A stretch of 64,000 bases of DNA from NCBI GenBank assembly GCA_021927905.1, contig BLLK01000022.1:2914001-2978000 (forward strand), read 5' to 3'. Origin of the DNA: Chaetoceros tenuissimus. Lineage: Eukaryota; Bacillariophyta; Thalassiosirophyceae; Chaetocerotales; Chaetocerotaceae. Both the position numbers and the translations under genes were made by a program. Numbering within the stretch: the first letter of the stretch is position 1; every line of letters begins with the position of its first letter. The notes under the pieces were generated by a model that saw only the letters and a program-made list of their open reading frames with translations, did not search any database and had not been told where the DNA came from. Positions 44,127 through 55,822 of this stretch are shown piece after piece.

Positions 44127-44570
44127 TTTTGAGACTGTATCATGGTTGAGGAAGGTCGGGGGAAATGTGACAACTATGTTATAAATAATGTAAGGGCAAA
44201 CAATGTTGTGTGTTCTCTTCTTTTTAGGTAGATGACAATGTCCGATGATGTGGTATATTGTGTGTTTTTGTAGCATGGTCGTCAGTATCTTTGACGTGGA
44301 AGCAAAGCCGAATGTGGAAAGGTGATACTCCTGTGATTTCAATACATTAAAGTAAAAAATACGTGTCACGAAAAGACGTACTCTATGAATTGACTGTGAG
44401 TTGATGATTTGCTTTTGTTCTTTGACTTTCCGGAAGAAAAGGAAAAAGGAAGAGAAAAAGGAAAAAAAATAAAAGAAACACATACTATCTTTTTTTTTTT
44501 GGTTTTGACTAGGTTCGATTAATTTGTTCCTGAAGAATTGAACACATCTTCTTAGCCTCTTGTACTAAAA
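44127..44570. other. Intergenic spacer
   Basis: No gene. A purine-rich tract (GAAAAAGGAAGAGAAAAAGG) and a poly-T run lie near 44440-44500, shortly before the acyltransferase start. Confidence 0.4.
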
Positions 44571-45875
44571 ATGAAGAACAAAACAACCCCTGGAGATGCA
44601 ATGATTTACGAACCCCTGCTTGACATGGAAAGCAGTGTCATGTTTTTCCTTTGTGAGCCAGCGATAACTACCTTGAGTTTTTATCAAAAAGCTAGTATCG
44701 ATATCTCTTTAGAACTTTTCAAAAAAAGATTGCATCTCATTTGCGAGTCGAATCCTTGGGTATGTGGCAGGTTAATCAAGGATAAAGCTATAGAAAAAGG
44801 AAGGATTTCACTTGCAGTTCCTACATCCATCAAGGATGAGGATATTGATGCCATCTTTGGAGTATCAAATGAAAAGAATTTGTCCTCCCTTTCTTTAGAA
44901 AGCGACTTTGGAGATTTATGCACAATCATTGGTAAATCACAAGCAGTAGTGCCAATTGGGTACAATCTGATTGGGAAGGATAAGAGAGTTTCGAAATTTA
45001 CCCTAGTCGAAAACACAGCCAAGGATGAAATCATGTTGATTGCGTCTATTTGTCATGCAGTTAGTGATGGATTCACTTACTATAAAATTTTAAGCATGTT
45101 GACTGAAGGAAATGATATATCACCTCTTTCATTTCGACGTAAACATGAATTCTCGGAAAAGATGGAAGAGGCAATAGGGGCTGAGGAGTTTAAACTGAGT
45201 ACTAGTACAGGAATGCTACTCAGTATGTTGCCTACCATGATTTGTAAATCTCCAGCTTATTGCCATGCTCGATTCGTGGATAGTGATCAAGTCAAAAGAA
45301 TAAAGGAAGAGGCAATGAGGCGTACTTCACCATCAACTTCGTTTGCCTGTTCGACGAATGATATCCTTGTTTCAACATTTGTACAGTCTATTCCAGCAAA
45401 CTTGGTATTTATGGCCATAAATCTAAGAGAGAGAATATCCATCGCCACAAATACGGACGCAGGAAATTATGAAACTGCCATCTTGTACGATAAGAAAAGC
45501 ACAAAAACTCCGGAATCTGTTCGGGCAAGTTTGCAAGGGGGGTTACCATACAAACGATTCAATGGAGATCCTCTACCAAAACGTCTAAAACTACTGAGAA
45601 GTAAATATGGAATAATTACAAACTGGGCTTTTCCAGAATTCCAAGCAGACTTGACACTAAGAACAAAATCCAATGAGGAAGTACCAATGACATTGCATTT
45701 ACCAATGATGTCCCCTTCCAACGTATTTTTTCCCTTCGCAATAATATTCAAAGCCAACAAGGATCAATTGGCTATTTTGTACATGGGAAGCAAGAAGGAT
45801 CTCGATATGAAGAAGCTAGAGTCTAACGGAGCGCCTCTAGGTGCCAGTGTAAACGAGAAAATGTTTTCATGTTGA
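44571..45875 (+). CDS. BAHD/condensation-type CoA-dependent acyltransferase
   Basis: A single exon of 434 aa. ICHAVSDGFTYYKIL (about residues 160-174) is the HxxxDG catalytic motif of the chloramphenicol-acetyltransferase-like superfamily. The His is the general base. An N-terminal half (LFKKRLHLICESNPWVCGRL) and a C-terminal half ending with FFPFAIIFKANKDQLAILYMGS match the two-lobed fold. The plant BAHD motif DFGWG is absent, so it is closer to the condensation/wax-synthase-like branch. It probably transfers an acyl group to an alcohol or amine. The substrate cannot be read from sequence. No targeting peptide is obvious. Confidence 0.75.
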   Translation: MKNKTTPGDAMIYEPLLDMESSVMFFLCEPAITTLSFYQKASIDISLELFKKRLHLICESNPWVCGRLIKDKAIEKGRISLAVPTSIKDEDIDAIFGVSNEKNLSSLSLESDFGDLCTIIGKSQAVVPIGYNLIGKDKRVSKFTLVENTAKDEIMLIASICHAVSDGFTYYKILSMLTEGNDISPLSFRRKHEFSEKMEEAIGAEEFKLSTSTGMLLSMLPTMICKSPAYCHARFVDSDQVKRIKEEAMRRTSPSTSFACSTNDILVSTFVQSIPANLVFMAINLRERISIATNTDAGNYETAILYDKKSTKTPESVRASLQGGLPYKRFNGDPLPKRLKLLRSKYGIITNWAFPEFQADLTLRTKSNEEVPMTLHLPMMSPSNVFFPFAIIFKANKDQLAILYMGSKKDLDMKKLESNGAPLGASVNEKMFSC

Positions 45876-46653
45876 TATTTTAATTGGTGTACTACATCTA
45901 TGTAGTAGAAAGGATTCATTGTTGTAAATAACGTTGTAGTTCTACATACACTAGTAATTTAATAAAATGAGAAAGTTTATAAAATATATTTGTAGTCTAG
46001 GTGGTAATTGATTGTATAGTTGGTAAATAGACTATTTCCCATATGAATATGAATATCCAATATCCCTACCTTACCACTATTTTCTTTTTACTCCAAACGT
46101 CTAAATACCGCTTTTTGACAAAAAATGAAAGAAACTTGGCTAAAACAATCATTTTTAGTCCTGCTTCTTCTTGTTCTTCTTCCACCACGACCGAATGAGA
46201 ACAAAAATGAACGCTTTTATTTCAGCACGATTCATCCTTTCCACCACACATCAATCACTTGATTGAATACGGTGCTAACTTGATCTTCATAAAGATATAA
46301 CAACCTCTATTCTTTGTACAGAGCACTAAATATATAGAGCTAAGGCAAATACATTGCTTAAAGGCACAAAGTTTCAATCTTTCTATCTCACATCGATCAG
46401 TTTCTCGCTCCACGGTTCTTGAAGTCACGAGTATTTCACATTTCAAAGCAACACAAGTACAAACCTAAAATCCAATTTTACAAGACTCTCATAGATTTTA
46501 AACGAGCACCTTCGCCTATAAGATTCAAAAGTACTGCTTTTCTTTTCACCTTCCAACCACCGGTAGAACACATAAGATTGGAACCTATCTAATAGCACAT
46601 CCACACCATACTTCTTCATAACAAAAACAACATTCGCATTCTTGGAATTCAAA
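45876..46653. other. Intergenic spacer
   Basis: No convincing gene. Minus-strand frames at 46255-46652 are low quality. The last part is the promoter of the surface-protein gene. Confidence 0.4.
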
Positions 46654-48315
46654 ATGAAGTTGATTTACACATGGCTTTTAATTGCCATTACATGGCACGC
46701 TGGAGCAAGCACACATATGTCAGGCGTCAAAGAGAGAGGCTCAAAGGTCGGTAGACGTGAGCTTTGGTGGCTTCGTCGCCATAAGAAGAGTAGCAAAAGT
46801 AGCAAATCTACTCCAGCTCCAACTACATCAGTCATGCCCTCTTCACAGCCTTCCCCTTCTCCTAGTTTTATGCCTAGTGTCAGTATGAGACCGAGCTCAA
46901 AGCCTTCATCTTCCCCATCGGGACAACCTACATCTCGACCAAGTAGTCAACCCTCGGAGCAGCCTTCAATCTCTGCCTCACCGAGTTCAAAACCATCACC
47001 TTCACCGAGTTCAAGACCTTCCTCTTTACCTTCTTCCAGTCCCACTTTCAGTCCATCAGCTTCTCCTTCAAATTTTCCCTCGAAAACACCAAGTGTTGCT
47101 CCCACTTCACTTCCGACTTTATCTCCATCAGAGATTCCATCTGTCAGCTCTATTCCGAGCTCTTCACCATCTAGCTCCCCTTCAAGCTCGCCTACAATTA
47201 ATACAGTCTCGGGACGAAAGATTGTAGAAAATGGTGTTCAAGAGGGATGTCCTTTACCATTATCAATGGATCCTAGTATTTTTGCAGAGGAGACAGTGAC
47301 ACGTGTTTCTGTAGAATTCGTTTACATGATGAAATTCAAAAACGCTTTGAGTGAAGATGATGCAGTAGATGCCATTGAAAATGATATGCTGAAGTTTATC
47401 ATGGAGAATTATGTCGATTGTGAAAATATTGCATCATCTGAAATAAAAACTAGAAGCAGAATGCTACAAGCGACAGAAACGAATTTACCCATTGGATCAT
47501 CAACTCTCCCGGTTGATACTCCAGCAGAAGATTTTGTATGCACTGATGCAAAGAAAGGTGAATCATGCATTCCTATGGATGGGTATCTTGAGTTGATTTA
47601 CACATCAAATGCAGAAATCAATCCATCCGATGAAGAAAATGCAGTTCTAGTGGTGATTAAAGATGCTATCGATAACGGTAGTCTCGAGTTTTCCAATCCA
47701 AATATGTTGGAAGCAACATATCTAGGAAAACGCAATGGACCAAGCTTCGCAATCGCGAATAGTAATATCATTACTAGGGCTGAGTATGAACAGAATCAGA
47801 GACTTGGAAATGGTAGAGGAGTATCTGGGACTGGAGCTGTAATGATTAGTGGAGCAGTAGGGGTTGTTCTCTTACTTTTGTTTGCTGGAAAGAGAAGACT
47901 AGATAGTAAGGAGCTTGTTGAGAATCATGGCCTAACTTCTTTAAGAGGGGTTTCAAAGAGAGACTATGATTTGTTTGAAATTAATAATAGTGACGGTCAT
48001 AACACGATTGACTATTCCACACCACAGAGCACCCCAGATCGAGCATTCCCAATTTCTCCGCGTGGAAGCGATCTAGTCACAAAATCAGAGAGGGAAGATT
48101 TAGCCTGTTTCCTTCAGGATGTTCACAAATGTAAATCTGCACTTTGTCAAAGATGCAACGGAGGAAGTGCATCGAACAAGAATACAAGATTTATTCGTAC
48201 TACAGAGTGGTATGACGGTTTTGAAGTTGATTTTTCAGATACTACAAGTACATACTGGAAAGGCGAAGGTTTACAGGAGAGAGATTATGTGGCCTCGAGT
48301 ACTGTGGATCTATAA
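46654..48315 (+). CDS. Ser/Pro-rich single-pass surface protein
   Basis: 553 aa from the ATG at 46654 (MKLIYTWLLIAITWHAGAS), a clear signal peptide. Residues ~50-190 are a PSSxPS/SxPSSSPS low-complexity stretch of the kind common on diatom extracellular proteins. A folded extracellular domain (~residues 195-375) contains Cys residues and segments such as VSVEFVYMMKFKNALS and GYLELIYTSNAEINPS, somewhat like SEA-type domains. A transmembrane helix GAVMISGAVGVVLLLLFAG (~residues 394-412) follows, then a ~140-residue cytoplasmic tail with Tyr and Ser sites and a Cys cluster (CKSALCQRC). It is probably an adhesion or cell-wall receptor. Ligand unknown. Confidence 0.75.
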   Translation: MKLIYTWLLIAITWHAGASTHMSGVKERGSKVGRRELWWLRRHKKSSKSSKSTPAPTTSVMPSSQPSPSPSFMPSVSMRPSSKPSSSPSGQPTSRPSSQPSEQPSISASPSSKPSPSPSSRPSSLPSSSPTFSPSASPSNFPSKTPSVAPTSLPTLSPSEIPSVSSIPSSSPSSSPSSSPTINTVSGRKIVENGVQEGCPLPLSMDPSIFAEETVTRVSVEFVYMMKFKNALSEDDAVDAIENDMLKFIMENYVDCENIASSEIKTRSRMLQATETNLPIGSSTLPVDTPAEDFVCTDAKKGESCIPMDGYLELIYTSNAEINPSDEENAVLVVIKDAIDNGSLEFSNPNMLEATYLGKRNGPSFAIANSNIITRAEYEQNQRLGNGRGVSGTGAVMISGAVGVVLLLLFAGKRRLDSKELVENHGLTSLRGVSKRDYDLFEINNSDGHNTIDYSTPQSTPDRAFPISPRGSDLVTKSEREDLACFLQDVHKCKSALCQRCNGGSASNKNTRFIRTTEWYDGFEVDFSDTTSTYWKGEGLQERDYVASSTVDL

Positions 48316-48901
48316 TGTAGCTTTTTATCTGAATTCTTTGCGTTGTGAATAGAAGGTAAAGGGTTACTGGAAATTTGACACTGATATTAGGGTGGACAAG
48401 CACCAAATGAAACTATTTATAAAAAATGAAAACATCTAATCTGATTGACGTTACGTAATATATATATAAATGCATTTCGGTATAAAAGTATGCAACAGCG
48501 TATAGTAGATCTTCGCAACAGACGAATAAATTTACTTCCAATATTTTGTAACAACTGACGTTTTGTTTAGTTCATCTTTAATAAATCTACCGTAGTCTTT
48601 TTTCGGCAATTATAATCTGATATCCAAAGCTACTGCGCAAATCAACCACAGCCACAATCAATAATATTTTTACGTACTTGATTGAATCATTGTCTTTCAT
48701 ATTTTCATACCACCCCCAAATTCTTGAGCGTTGTAAAAACGTTAAACGTTATGTCATTAAGCATCTTGTTTTAGTCTATTTTTGGTAAATCTGACATCAT
48801 ATTCACGGGGCAACATCTATTTTTTTAAATTTTATGAAACACTTGAGCTAAAATCAAAAAACAATCATGGACTGAAAACTAGGTTGAAGGGAAGCAGCAT
48901 C
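48316..48901. other. Intergenic spacer
   Basis: AT-rich, with an ATATATATA run near 48459. The frame of the next gene is open from 48782 but lacks an ATG until 48902. No other feature is seen. Confidence 0.4.
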
Positions 48902-50728
48902 ATGAACACAATGCACATAATAGGACCCTATCTTTCAATGATGGATGAGACTCCTATTTCAGAATTCTTTACACAGAATGCCCCAAATAGTAGTGACGTA
49001 AATCTGCAATCGGGAGGAGAGGAAGAAGAAGTATTTGCCTCCACATGGGCAGGATTGGTATTGCCTTCCTTGACGGGGTCCTTGTCTTTCATCTCTTCAT
49101 CGTTCATCATGATTACAATATTGAGGTCAAAGCAAAACACAGAGTATCATCGTATCCTCTTCTGTCTAAGCTTTTGGGACTCTGTAGTCTCCTTCTGCAT
49201 TGCATTATCGACGCTTCCCATGCCTAGTGACGTTGTATATGACTACAAAGGGCCTTCAATTGGAACCACAGGTACATGTGAATTGCAAGCTTTTCTCATC
49301 TTTCTAGGATGGGGATATGTCTGCAGTTCCAATGCATTGCTCAATATATATTATCTTTGCACTATACGATATAATATCAGCGAAGAAAAGTTCCGTAAAG
49401 TTGCCGAGCCAGTTTTTATCATCTTGAGTTCAGCCTTATCGTTAGCTTCGCCAATTTACTTTCTGAGTCGAGATGCGTTTAATCCTACTCCGGTGGATAC
49501 ATTCTGCGCTGTAGATGTCTATCCGAGAAGTTGTCGTTACGATCCATCTGAATGCATCCACGGAAAAACTGAAGATTGGGATGAAACATTGACCTTTTAT
49601 TATTTCTATCCCATTGCTGGGATTGGGACGAACTTCATTATTCTGATTTTATCCATGATTTTGGTTGTATACACCGTTTTCAGTCCAAGAGAAGAATTAG
49701 CCGGGTGTATTTCTCAAAAGGAGAGAAGAATCATTGCAATTCAAGCCTGCATGTATATATTGGCATGCTTTCTGGCTTGGGTCTTCACAGTTGCTTCTTT
49801 TTTTGTCGACGAGACGAAAACTGTTGCTACCCTCAAATATATCTTCACACCTCTACAGGGTTTCTTCAATCTTTTCATATTCATTTTCCAAAAGTTATAT
49901 ACCTGCACACATTGTCAGGTCGGAGGAGATTTGACTTTGACTGAAACAATACGGTTGATCATTACATCACCTACCTCATTGATTGACAAAACTCTGGTGA
50001 TCAACATAGATATTGTCGACAGCTTCCAAGCGAAGAAGAAGCCAAAGCTATCAAAGGATGAAGTCCCAAGAAATCTTCGAAAGAGAAAAGAATCCCCTGG
50101 TAAAAATTCAATGACGGACTCGAAGAATAAATTGTTTGATGATTTAGAGGCTTTGCAAAGTTTTCCAGCGAAAAAGAAATGTCAAGTAGGAGACACTGAC
50201 AGAGATAGAATTGAGAGCAAAGTGGATTTATTTCAGTCTACGAATGAAAATCCACGCTATGCAAGTTCACACTTTTACACCGATCCTAGGCTACAATGGA
50301 AAGGTAAAGACTCTTCTAATGGAGAAAAATCAACATCCACGAAAATGAATTTCAAGGCCCTCACAAGACTTCGTCGAAACTCAAATTCTGCTGCGCAACA
50401 TAGCTGTGCTGATGAGTCCTTTCCAAAAGATGGCACAGTGAAAAAGAAAAAACAATATTACTCTTCTATATGTATAGGTTCTCGTAAATGTGATCACATA
50501 TTGACCTATCCCAAAGATAAATTATGTTCTGACGCGAGTGTTGGAAGTAGAGATCTATCTGTCCAATTCTCGTCACACCATTCAAGTGGAACCAACAGCG
50601 ATGTGCTCAGTGACGAAGAATCCTATGGGGATGTGGAATCAAATGCTTCAACTATTGTTACTGGCGTTGGATCTCAGTCGAAACATTCAAAAACTTCAAA
50701 GAAATCTCGGGAGGATGGGACAATATGA
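48902..50728 (+). CDS. Seven-transmembrane receptor (GPCR-like)
   Basis: 608 aa from the first ATG at 48902. Seven hydrophobic helices can be placed between residues ~40 and 335, including WAGLVLPSLTGSLSFISSSF, ILFCLSFWDSVVSFC, LIFLGWGYVCSSNALLNIYY, VFIILSSALSLASP, FNFIILILSMILVVY-like and IIAIQACMYILACFLAWVF. The extracellular side has Cys residues before helix 3 (TGTCELQ) and in loop 2 (CAVD, CRYD, CIHG) that could form disulfides. The ~275-residue C-terminal tail is Ser/Lys-rich and probably phosphorylated. The overall look is closest to cAMP-receptor/secretin-like diatom GPCRs. No DRY motif is seen. Ligand unknown. Confidence 0.75.
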   Translation: MNTMHIIGPYLSMMDETPISEFFTQNAPNSSDVNLQSGGEEEEVFASTWAGLVLPSLTGSLSFISSSFIMITILRSKQNTEYHRILFCLSFWDSVVSFCIALSTLPMPSDVVYDYKGPSIGTTGTCELQAFLIFLGWGYVCSSNALLNIYYLCTIRYNISEEKFRKVAEPVFIILSSALSLASPIYFLSRDAFNPTPVDTFCAVDVYPRSCRYDPSECIHGKTEDWDETLTFYYFYPIAGIGTNFIILILSMILVVYTVFSPREELAGCISQKERRIIAIQACMYILACFLAWVFTVASFFVDETKTVATLKYIFTPLQGFFNLFIFIFQKLYTCTHCQVGGDLTLTETIRLIITSPTSLIDKTLVINIDIVDSFQAKKKPKLSKDEVPRNLRKRKESPGKNSMTDSKNKLFDDLEALQSFPAKKKCQVGDTDRDRIESKVDLFQSTNENPRYASSHFYTDPRLQWKGKDSSNGEKSTSTKMNFKALTRLRRNSNSAAQHSCADESFPKDGTVKKKKQYYSSICIGSRKCDHILTYPKDKLCSDASVGSRDLSVQFSSHHSSGTNSDVLSDEESYGDVESNASTIVTGVGSQSKHSKTSKKSREDGTI

Positions 50729-50769
50729 CGATTTAATATGATCACTTCATTGTCCCCAAGTGCTATGCG

Positions 50770-51567
50770 TAGAATTAGGAAAAGCGGAAAGATTTTCCCA
50801 TTAGCAATTTGAGTGAAATCACTTGGGTACTTGTATCAAGTACTAAGGAACCGATGCTCCGAGAAGAAACATGGGGAACATGGGGACTTAGAGACAGAAT
50901 GGGCGAGAAGTGCAACAACTAGAAACGAGAAACTGAACAAAGCGGGGTTTGTTTGGAAAGGAAAAAGGGGACCAAAAAGAAGATCTAGATTTTAAAGAAG
51001 AAGAAGGATCAAAGATCTATTACATCCCGTAGGGGATAATCTATTCAAATGACAGTCATCGTCATGGAATAACATATTCTATAATCCTTTATTCTAGAAA
51101 AGTTAGTCTCAAAATCTTGCCTGAGAGGAAGAATCTCCTAAGATTAAGGACAGAGTCTTAGTGGTAATGAAAGAGAAGAAGAAATCATTCTTTCATTCTT
51201 TTAAATAAAAATGTTCTTGAATAAGGAGCGGGAAGAAACTTCGAGGAAGTAATGAAAAGGGAAGATAGAGATAGAGTGGTCATCACAAATGGCAAAAGCT
51301 AGATTCGAGAAACTGAACAAAGTGGGGTTTGTTTGGGACTCTCAAGAAGACTCTTGGGAGATGCACGGTCACTGCCTTGTCCCTGTGAAATCCAAAACTC
51401 TGGGGAAATGGGTGGATAGGCAACGGGAAATGTACAAAAAATTCCAAGAAAGCGTCAAACCTGGGAAGTCAGAGACAGACTGGTCGAGGAAGGCAAGAAG
51501 GAGAATCGAGAAACTGAACAAATTGGGGTTTGTTTGGAAATTGAAGAGAGGACGAAGATTTGGATGA
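50770..51567 (+). pseudogene. Helicase-associated (HA) domain relics
   Basis: Two related fragments. 51289-51567 contains GHCLVPVKSKTLGKWVDRQREMYKKF, ending with the RIEKLNKLGFVWKLKRG block, which matches the helicase-associated domain (W...GHC.VP...L..WV..QR...R...L...GFVW). 50880-50993 holds another copy of the closing block (NEKLNKAGFVWKGKRG), and a third block sits at 51292-51336. They are separate short frames without a helicase core. Either small HA-only genes with unresolved exons or decayed copies are possible. HA domains are abundant in diatom genomes. Confidence 0.55.
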
Positions 51568-51953
51568 GAACCAAGAGGAGAGAAGGCGATTCAAGGGGAG
51601 AAAATTGAAAGAATTAGGATAGATATTATTATGAAATTATATTCATGGTCAGAGGAAATCTAGATAGGGAAAGATTTCAAATCTAGATAATAAAAAAAAT
51701 TTGAATCCGGAGAAGAGAAGGTTTTTTATTTTGAATGGGAATAGAAATTATAATATGCTGTGTGATTTTCATGGATGAATATTGAGGATAGTGAATTCAC
51801 AAATAAAAGAAATAGTCTCTGATATAGAGCGGGAATTAGAATTCCCTGTTGTGTATAATGTTTGTTGTCTATACTAAACCTTTGCCCTAGATTGTACTTT
51901 GCACAGTCCAGATCAAAGATGAAGACAGAACAACAGCAGCTCTAAAGAGATGC
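51568..51953. other. Spacer between HA relic and histone H4 3' end
   Basis: Purine-rich, A-rich sequence. No gene and no histone-type stem-loop were recognised. Confidence 0.4.
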
Positions 51954-53039
<1,086 letters not shown>

Positions 53040-53570
53040 ATAGGTTTGGGTGTATGCTTAGCATAGACTAGAAACTAAATAAGAGAGAGAGTTGGAAGGG
53101 AGACAGCAATGTGTCTCTTTCTTCTTTCCACAAACACAACAGGAATTTTTCAATTCCGCTTCATGAAACATGGCTACTATTCATATTTTTGAGTTTTATT
53201 TCTAGCTTCTTTCTTGGGATATTTCAAACAGATTCCTTCATCTCTCTCATTTCTGTTCAGATGAGGATCTTGTTTTGAAAATCTTTCTCTTTACATAGCC
53301 CATCTCTTCCCACCACCCATTTCTTCTTCTCCAAAGGAAAAATGACCATCTTTTATTTCTTTTTATCCAAAGCTTTGGAAAAAGATCATCTGGGGACTAT
53401 CAATCGTTGTCGATGAGGTGGAGCTTGGGACCTCCTCCCATTGATAAGCATGATTCTTCTCATAAATTTCTAGACTCAAGGATTTCATTTCCTTCCTTTG
53501 TCCAAGACTTTTTCTTTCCTCATTCAAAAGGGATTACGTTTTCTTAGAAGAAGAAATTTTTTTAAGTAAA
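53040..53570. other. 3' region of H3 and spacer
   Basis: Pyrimidine-rich sequence. TATGCTTAGCATA (about 53052-53064) just after the H3 stop is a near-perfect inverted repeat but does not match the metazoan histone stem-loop. No gene. Confidence 0.4.
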
Positions 53571-54467
53571 TTATAATTCCAAACCATACCATTTAAAAAT
53601 TTTGTTTGCAATCAAAAAGTATGACAAGAGCCCAGTCACATCTACGAATGTGGTCATGGCAGGTGCAGCTATTATGGCTGGATCTAAACCTACAGCTTTG
53701 CATGCAAATGGTATACTGCTTGCTAATGTCGCTGCAATTGTCGATAACAGTGGCAAAGTACAAAATACAACCATCGACACATGTCTCGATATTCCTCCTA
53801 CAAAATGCGCAAATGGACCAACCATTGATCCTAAAATTAATCCGACTGTCAAACCTGTCATCATCTCCTTTTTGATAATTTTAAATGCATCTTTTGTTGT
53901 AACGCTTCCAGTAGACAATGCGGACAAAACAGAACCTACAGCTTGACCACCAGTATTACCACCATGCCCAGCCAAAAGTGGAACAAAATATGCCAATTCA
54001 ATTTGACGACTGAGTGTATGTTCAAACCCATTCATAATGACTGCAGTAAGACTCAAACTGCATAAAAAGATTGCTAGCCAACCAACTCTCTTGAATGCTA
54101 CTTTGTAAAATGGGCTAGATAGGTATACATCTGGGTCTTCATCATCAACAGGCGGTCCATGACCATGTCCTTGGCTTTGTTTTGCAGTAGATGTTCCCTG
54201 TGTTTCCTTCAGCTGTGACTTTAGTCTAGCTATTTCCTTCTTTTGTGCTACTATAGTATCTTTCAATTCTTTGAGTGCTGATGCGGATTCATCTTGTTTG
54301 GTGGATGGCATGTTTTGAGAAAGTTTTGTTTTCTTAGTGGGTAGATTTGATCTAGGTATTGATAAAGACGATGCAGAGACAAGGCTTGTGCGAGATAAAG
54401 AAAATATTAATGTTGCGGCAATGAGTGAAACTAATTTGATATCAGGTTTGCACTTTCGGTTCATCAT
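53571..54467 (-). CDS. MgtE/SLC41-type magnesium transporter, membrane domain only
   Basis: 298 aa, single exon. The N-terminus is a signal peptide (SLIAATLIFSLSRTSLVSAS), then a short coiled coil (ALKELKDTIVAQKKEIARLKS) and a His/Gly linker. Residues ~125-298 hold the MgtE transmembrane domain of about five helices, with the signature FVPLLAGHGGNTGGQA and the second-half motif LDPAIIAAPAMTTFVDVTGLLSYF. The acidic Asp of the latter lines the Mg2+ pore. The cytosolic N and CBS domains that gate bacterial MgtE are missing, as in SLC41 and many algal forms. It probably moves Mg2+ across an endomembrane or plastid membrane. Confidence 0.9.
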   Translation of the reverse strand: MMNRKCKPDIKLVSLIAATLIFSLSRTSLVSASSLSIPRSNLPTKKTKLSQNMPSTKQDESASALKELKDTIVAQKKEIARLKSQLKETQGTSTAKQSQGHGHGPPVDDEDPDVYLSSPFYKVAFKRVGWLAIFLCSLSLTAVIMNGFEHTLSRQIELAYFVPLLAGHGGNTGGQAVGSVLSALSTGSVTTKDAFKIIKKEMMTGLTVGLILGSMVGPFAHFVGGISRHVSMVVFCTLPLLSTIAATLASSIPFACKAVGLDPAIIAAPAMTTFVDVTGLLSYFLIANKIFKWYGLEL

Positions 54468-54805
54468 GAACTGAGTTTTATGTGGATGAGTTCAACATGT
54501 AATTCAACTGATGCTCGTTTTCTTCTCGAAGGAAGAAGAGATGAAGATACAAGAGGAAGCCGTTACAGTTGGATAGAAAATGAAAATCCCGACCAGTTAT
54601 GGACAAGGTGAAGCTGGACAATCTAAATACTACAAAGGTACACTCTAATCTCAACAACACATCACTCATCAGTCATCACTCTCATCTTTTTCGCTGCTCT
54701 GTTTTCTGTTTTGATCTTTGTTCATCACAGTACCGGTACCACCTGTGGTTCAAAATATAAAGTACCTTAGCCTATCACTTAGAAAAGAAGAAAAGGAGCA
54801 ACACA
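54468..54805. promoter_or_regulatory. Divergent promoter region
   Basis: 338 bp between the MgtE and dehydrogenase start codons. Contains GTACCGGTACC near 54732, a short palindrome. No gene. Confidence 0.35.
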
Positions 54806-55636
54806 ATGAGATCTGTATTGGTTACCGGAGGAAATCAAGGCATCGGCTTTGCGCTTTGCAAGCAGCTTGCTGTTGATCACAACTGTCATGTTTTTCTAAC
54901 AGCTCGTAACGCAGAGAGAGGAAATGCTGCAGTTTCCAAAATTGCTGATTTACTTTCCAAGAATCCATCGTCTACAGGATCGGTAGAATTTATTCCTTTG
55001 GATACTAGTTCCGAAGAATCTATTTCAAAAGCGGCACAAGAGGCAAAAACTAAATTGCAGAATGGAAAATTGTATGGAATTGTGAATAATGCTGGTATTG
55101 GTTTGAACACATCCTATAATGGAGACATCATCACTACAAATCTTTATGGACCAAAACTTGTCGTTGAAAACTTTATGGATCTGTTGGATCAAGAAAAGGG
55201 TAGAATTGTTAATCTCGGGAGTGGCTCGGGACCATCTTATGTTCGTGGATGTAGAGATGAGGAAAAAAAGATTTTGTGTAGTCCAGAAACAACTACTTGG
55301 GATTGGATTGAGGCTCATTGGAAGCAAAAGATTAGTTCTAGTGATGTATATGGTCTTTCAAAAGCTTTGTTAGCTTGTTATACTGGTATTCTAGCAAGAG
55401 AGCATCCAAATATTTTGAGTTCTTGTGTAACTCCGGGCTTCATTGATACCCAAATGACTTCTGGATGGGGAGCGAGCAAAACTCCGGAACAGGGAACTGC
55501 ACCAATAAAACATGTTTTGCTTGATGATCTTGACGGAAATGGCTGGTACTACGGATCAGATGGGAAGCGATCACCATATCACTTTATGAGAAATCCTGGA
55601 GAGCCTGTATATGACGGTATTAACCCGTTTCTTTAA
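54806..55636 (+). CDS. Short-chain dehydrogenase/reductase, carbonyl-reductase-like
   Basis: 276 aa, single exon. VLVTGGNQGIGFALCKQLA holds the TGxxxGIG cofactor motif. The Arg in LTARNAERG indicates NADPH preference. NNAG appears as IVNNAGIGL. The catalytic Ser lies in NLGSGSG, and YxxxK in DVYGLSK. The tail after PGFIDTQMT is of the CBR1 type. It reduces a carbonyl substrate. The actual substrate is unknown. No targeting peptide, so cytosolic. Confidence 0.9.
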   Translation: MRSVLVTGGNQGIGFALCKQLAVDHNCHVFLTARNAERGNAAVSKIADLLSKNPSSTGSVEFIPLDTSSEESISKAAQEAKTKLQNGKLYGIVNNAGIGLNTSYNGDIITTNLYGPKLVVENFMDLLDQEKGRIVNLGSGSGPSYVRGCRDEEKKILCSPETTTWDWIEAHWKQKISSSDVYGLSKALLACYTGILAREHPNILSSCVTPGFIDTQMTSGWGASKTPEQGTAPIKHVLLDDLDGNGWYYGSDGKRSPYHFMRNPGEPVYDGINPFL

Positions 55637-55822
55637 ACTTGCTACAGAGAATTAATCTTTTCTTTCTCAGATATATCATCTTGCTACATGTTAATCTTGA
55701 ACGTCTTTCAATGATGTGAGAATTTCAATTATGAAATGATTACTAAATCTTACGTCTAATTTTCTTCTATAATTATCGGATTAATCGTGTGATGATAACA
55801 TGGCTAGTAGAATATATTGTCC

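Noticed and set aside
46842-47190. Short repeats as a possible CRISPR-like array
   Set aside because: They are degenerate codons for PSSxPS repeats inside an open frame, not repeats with spacers.
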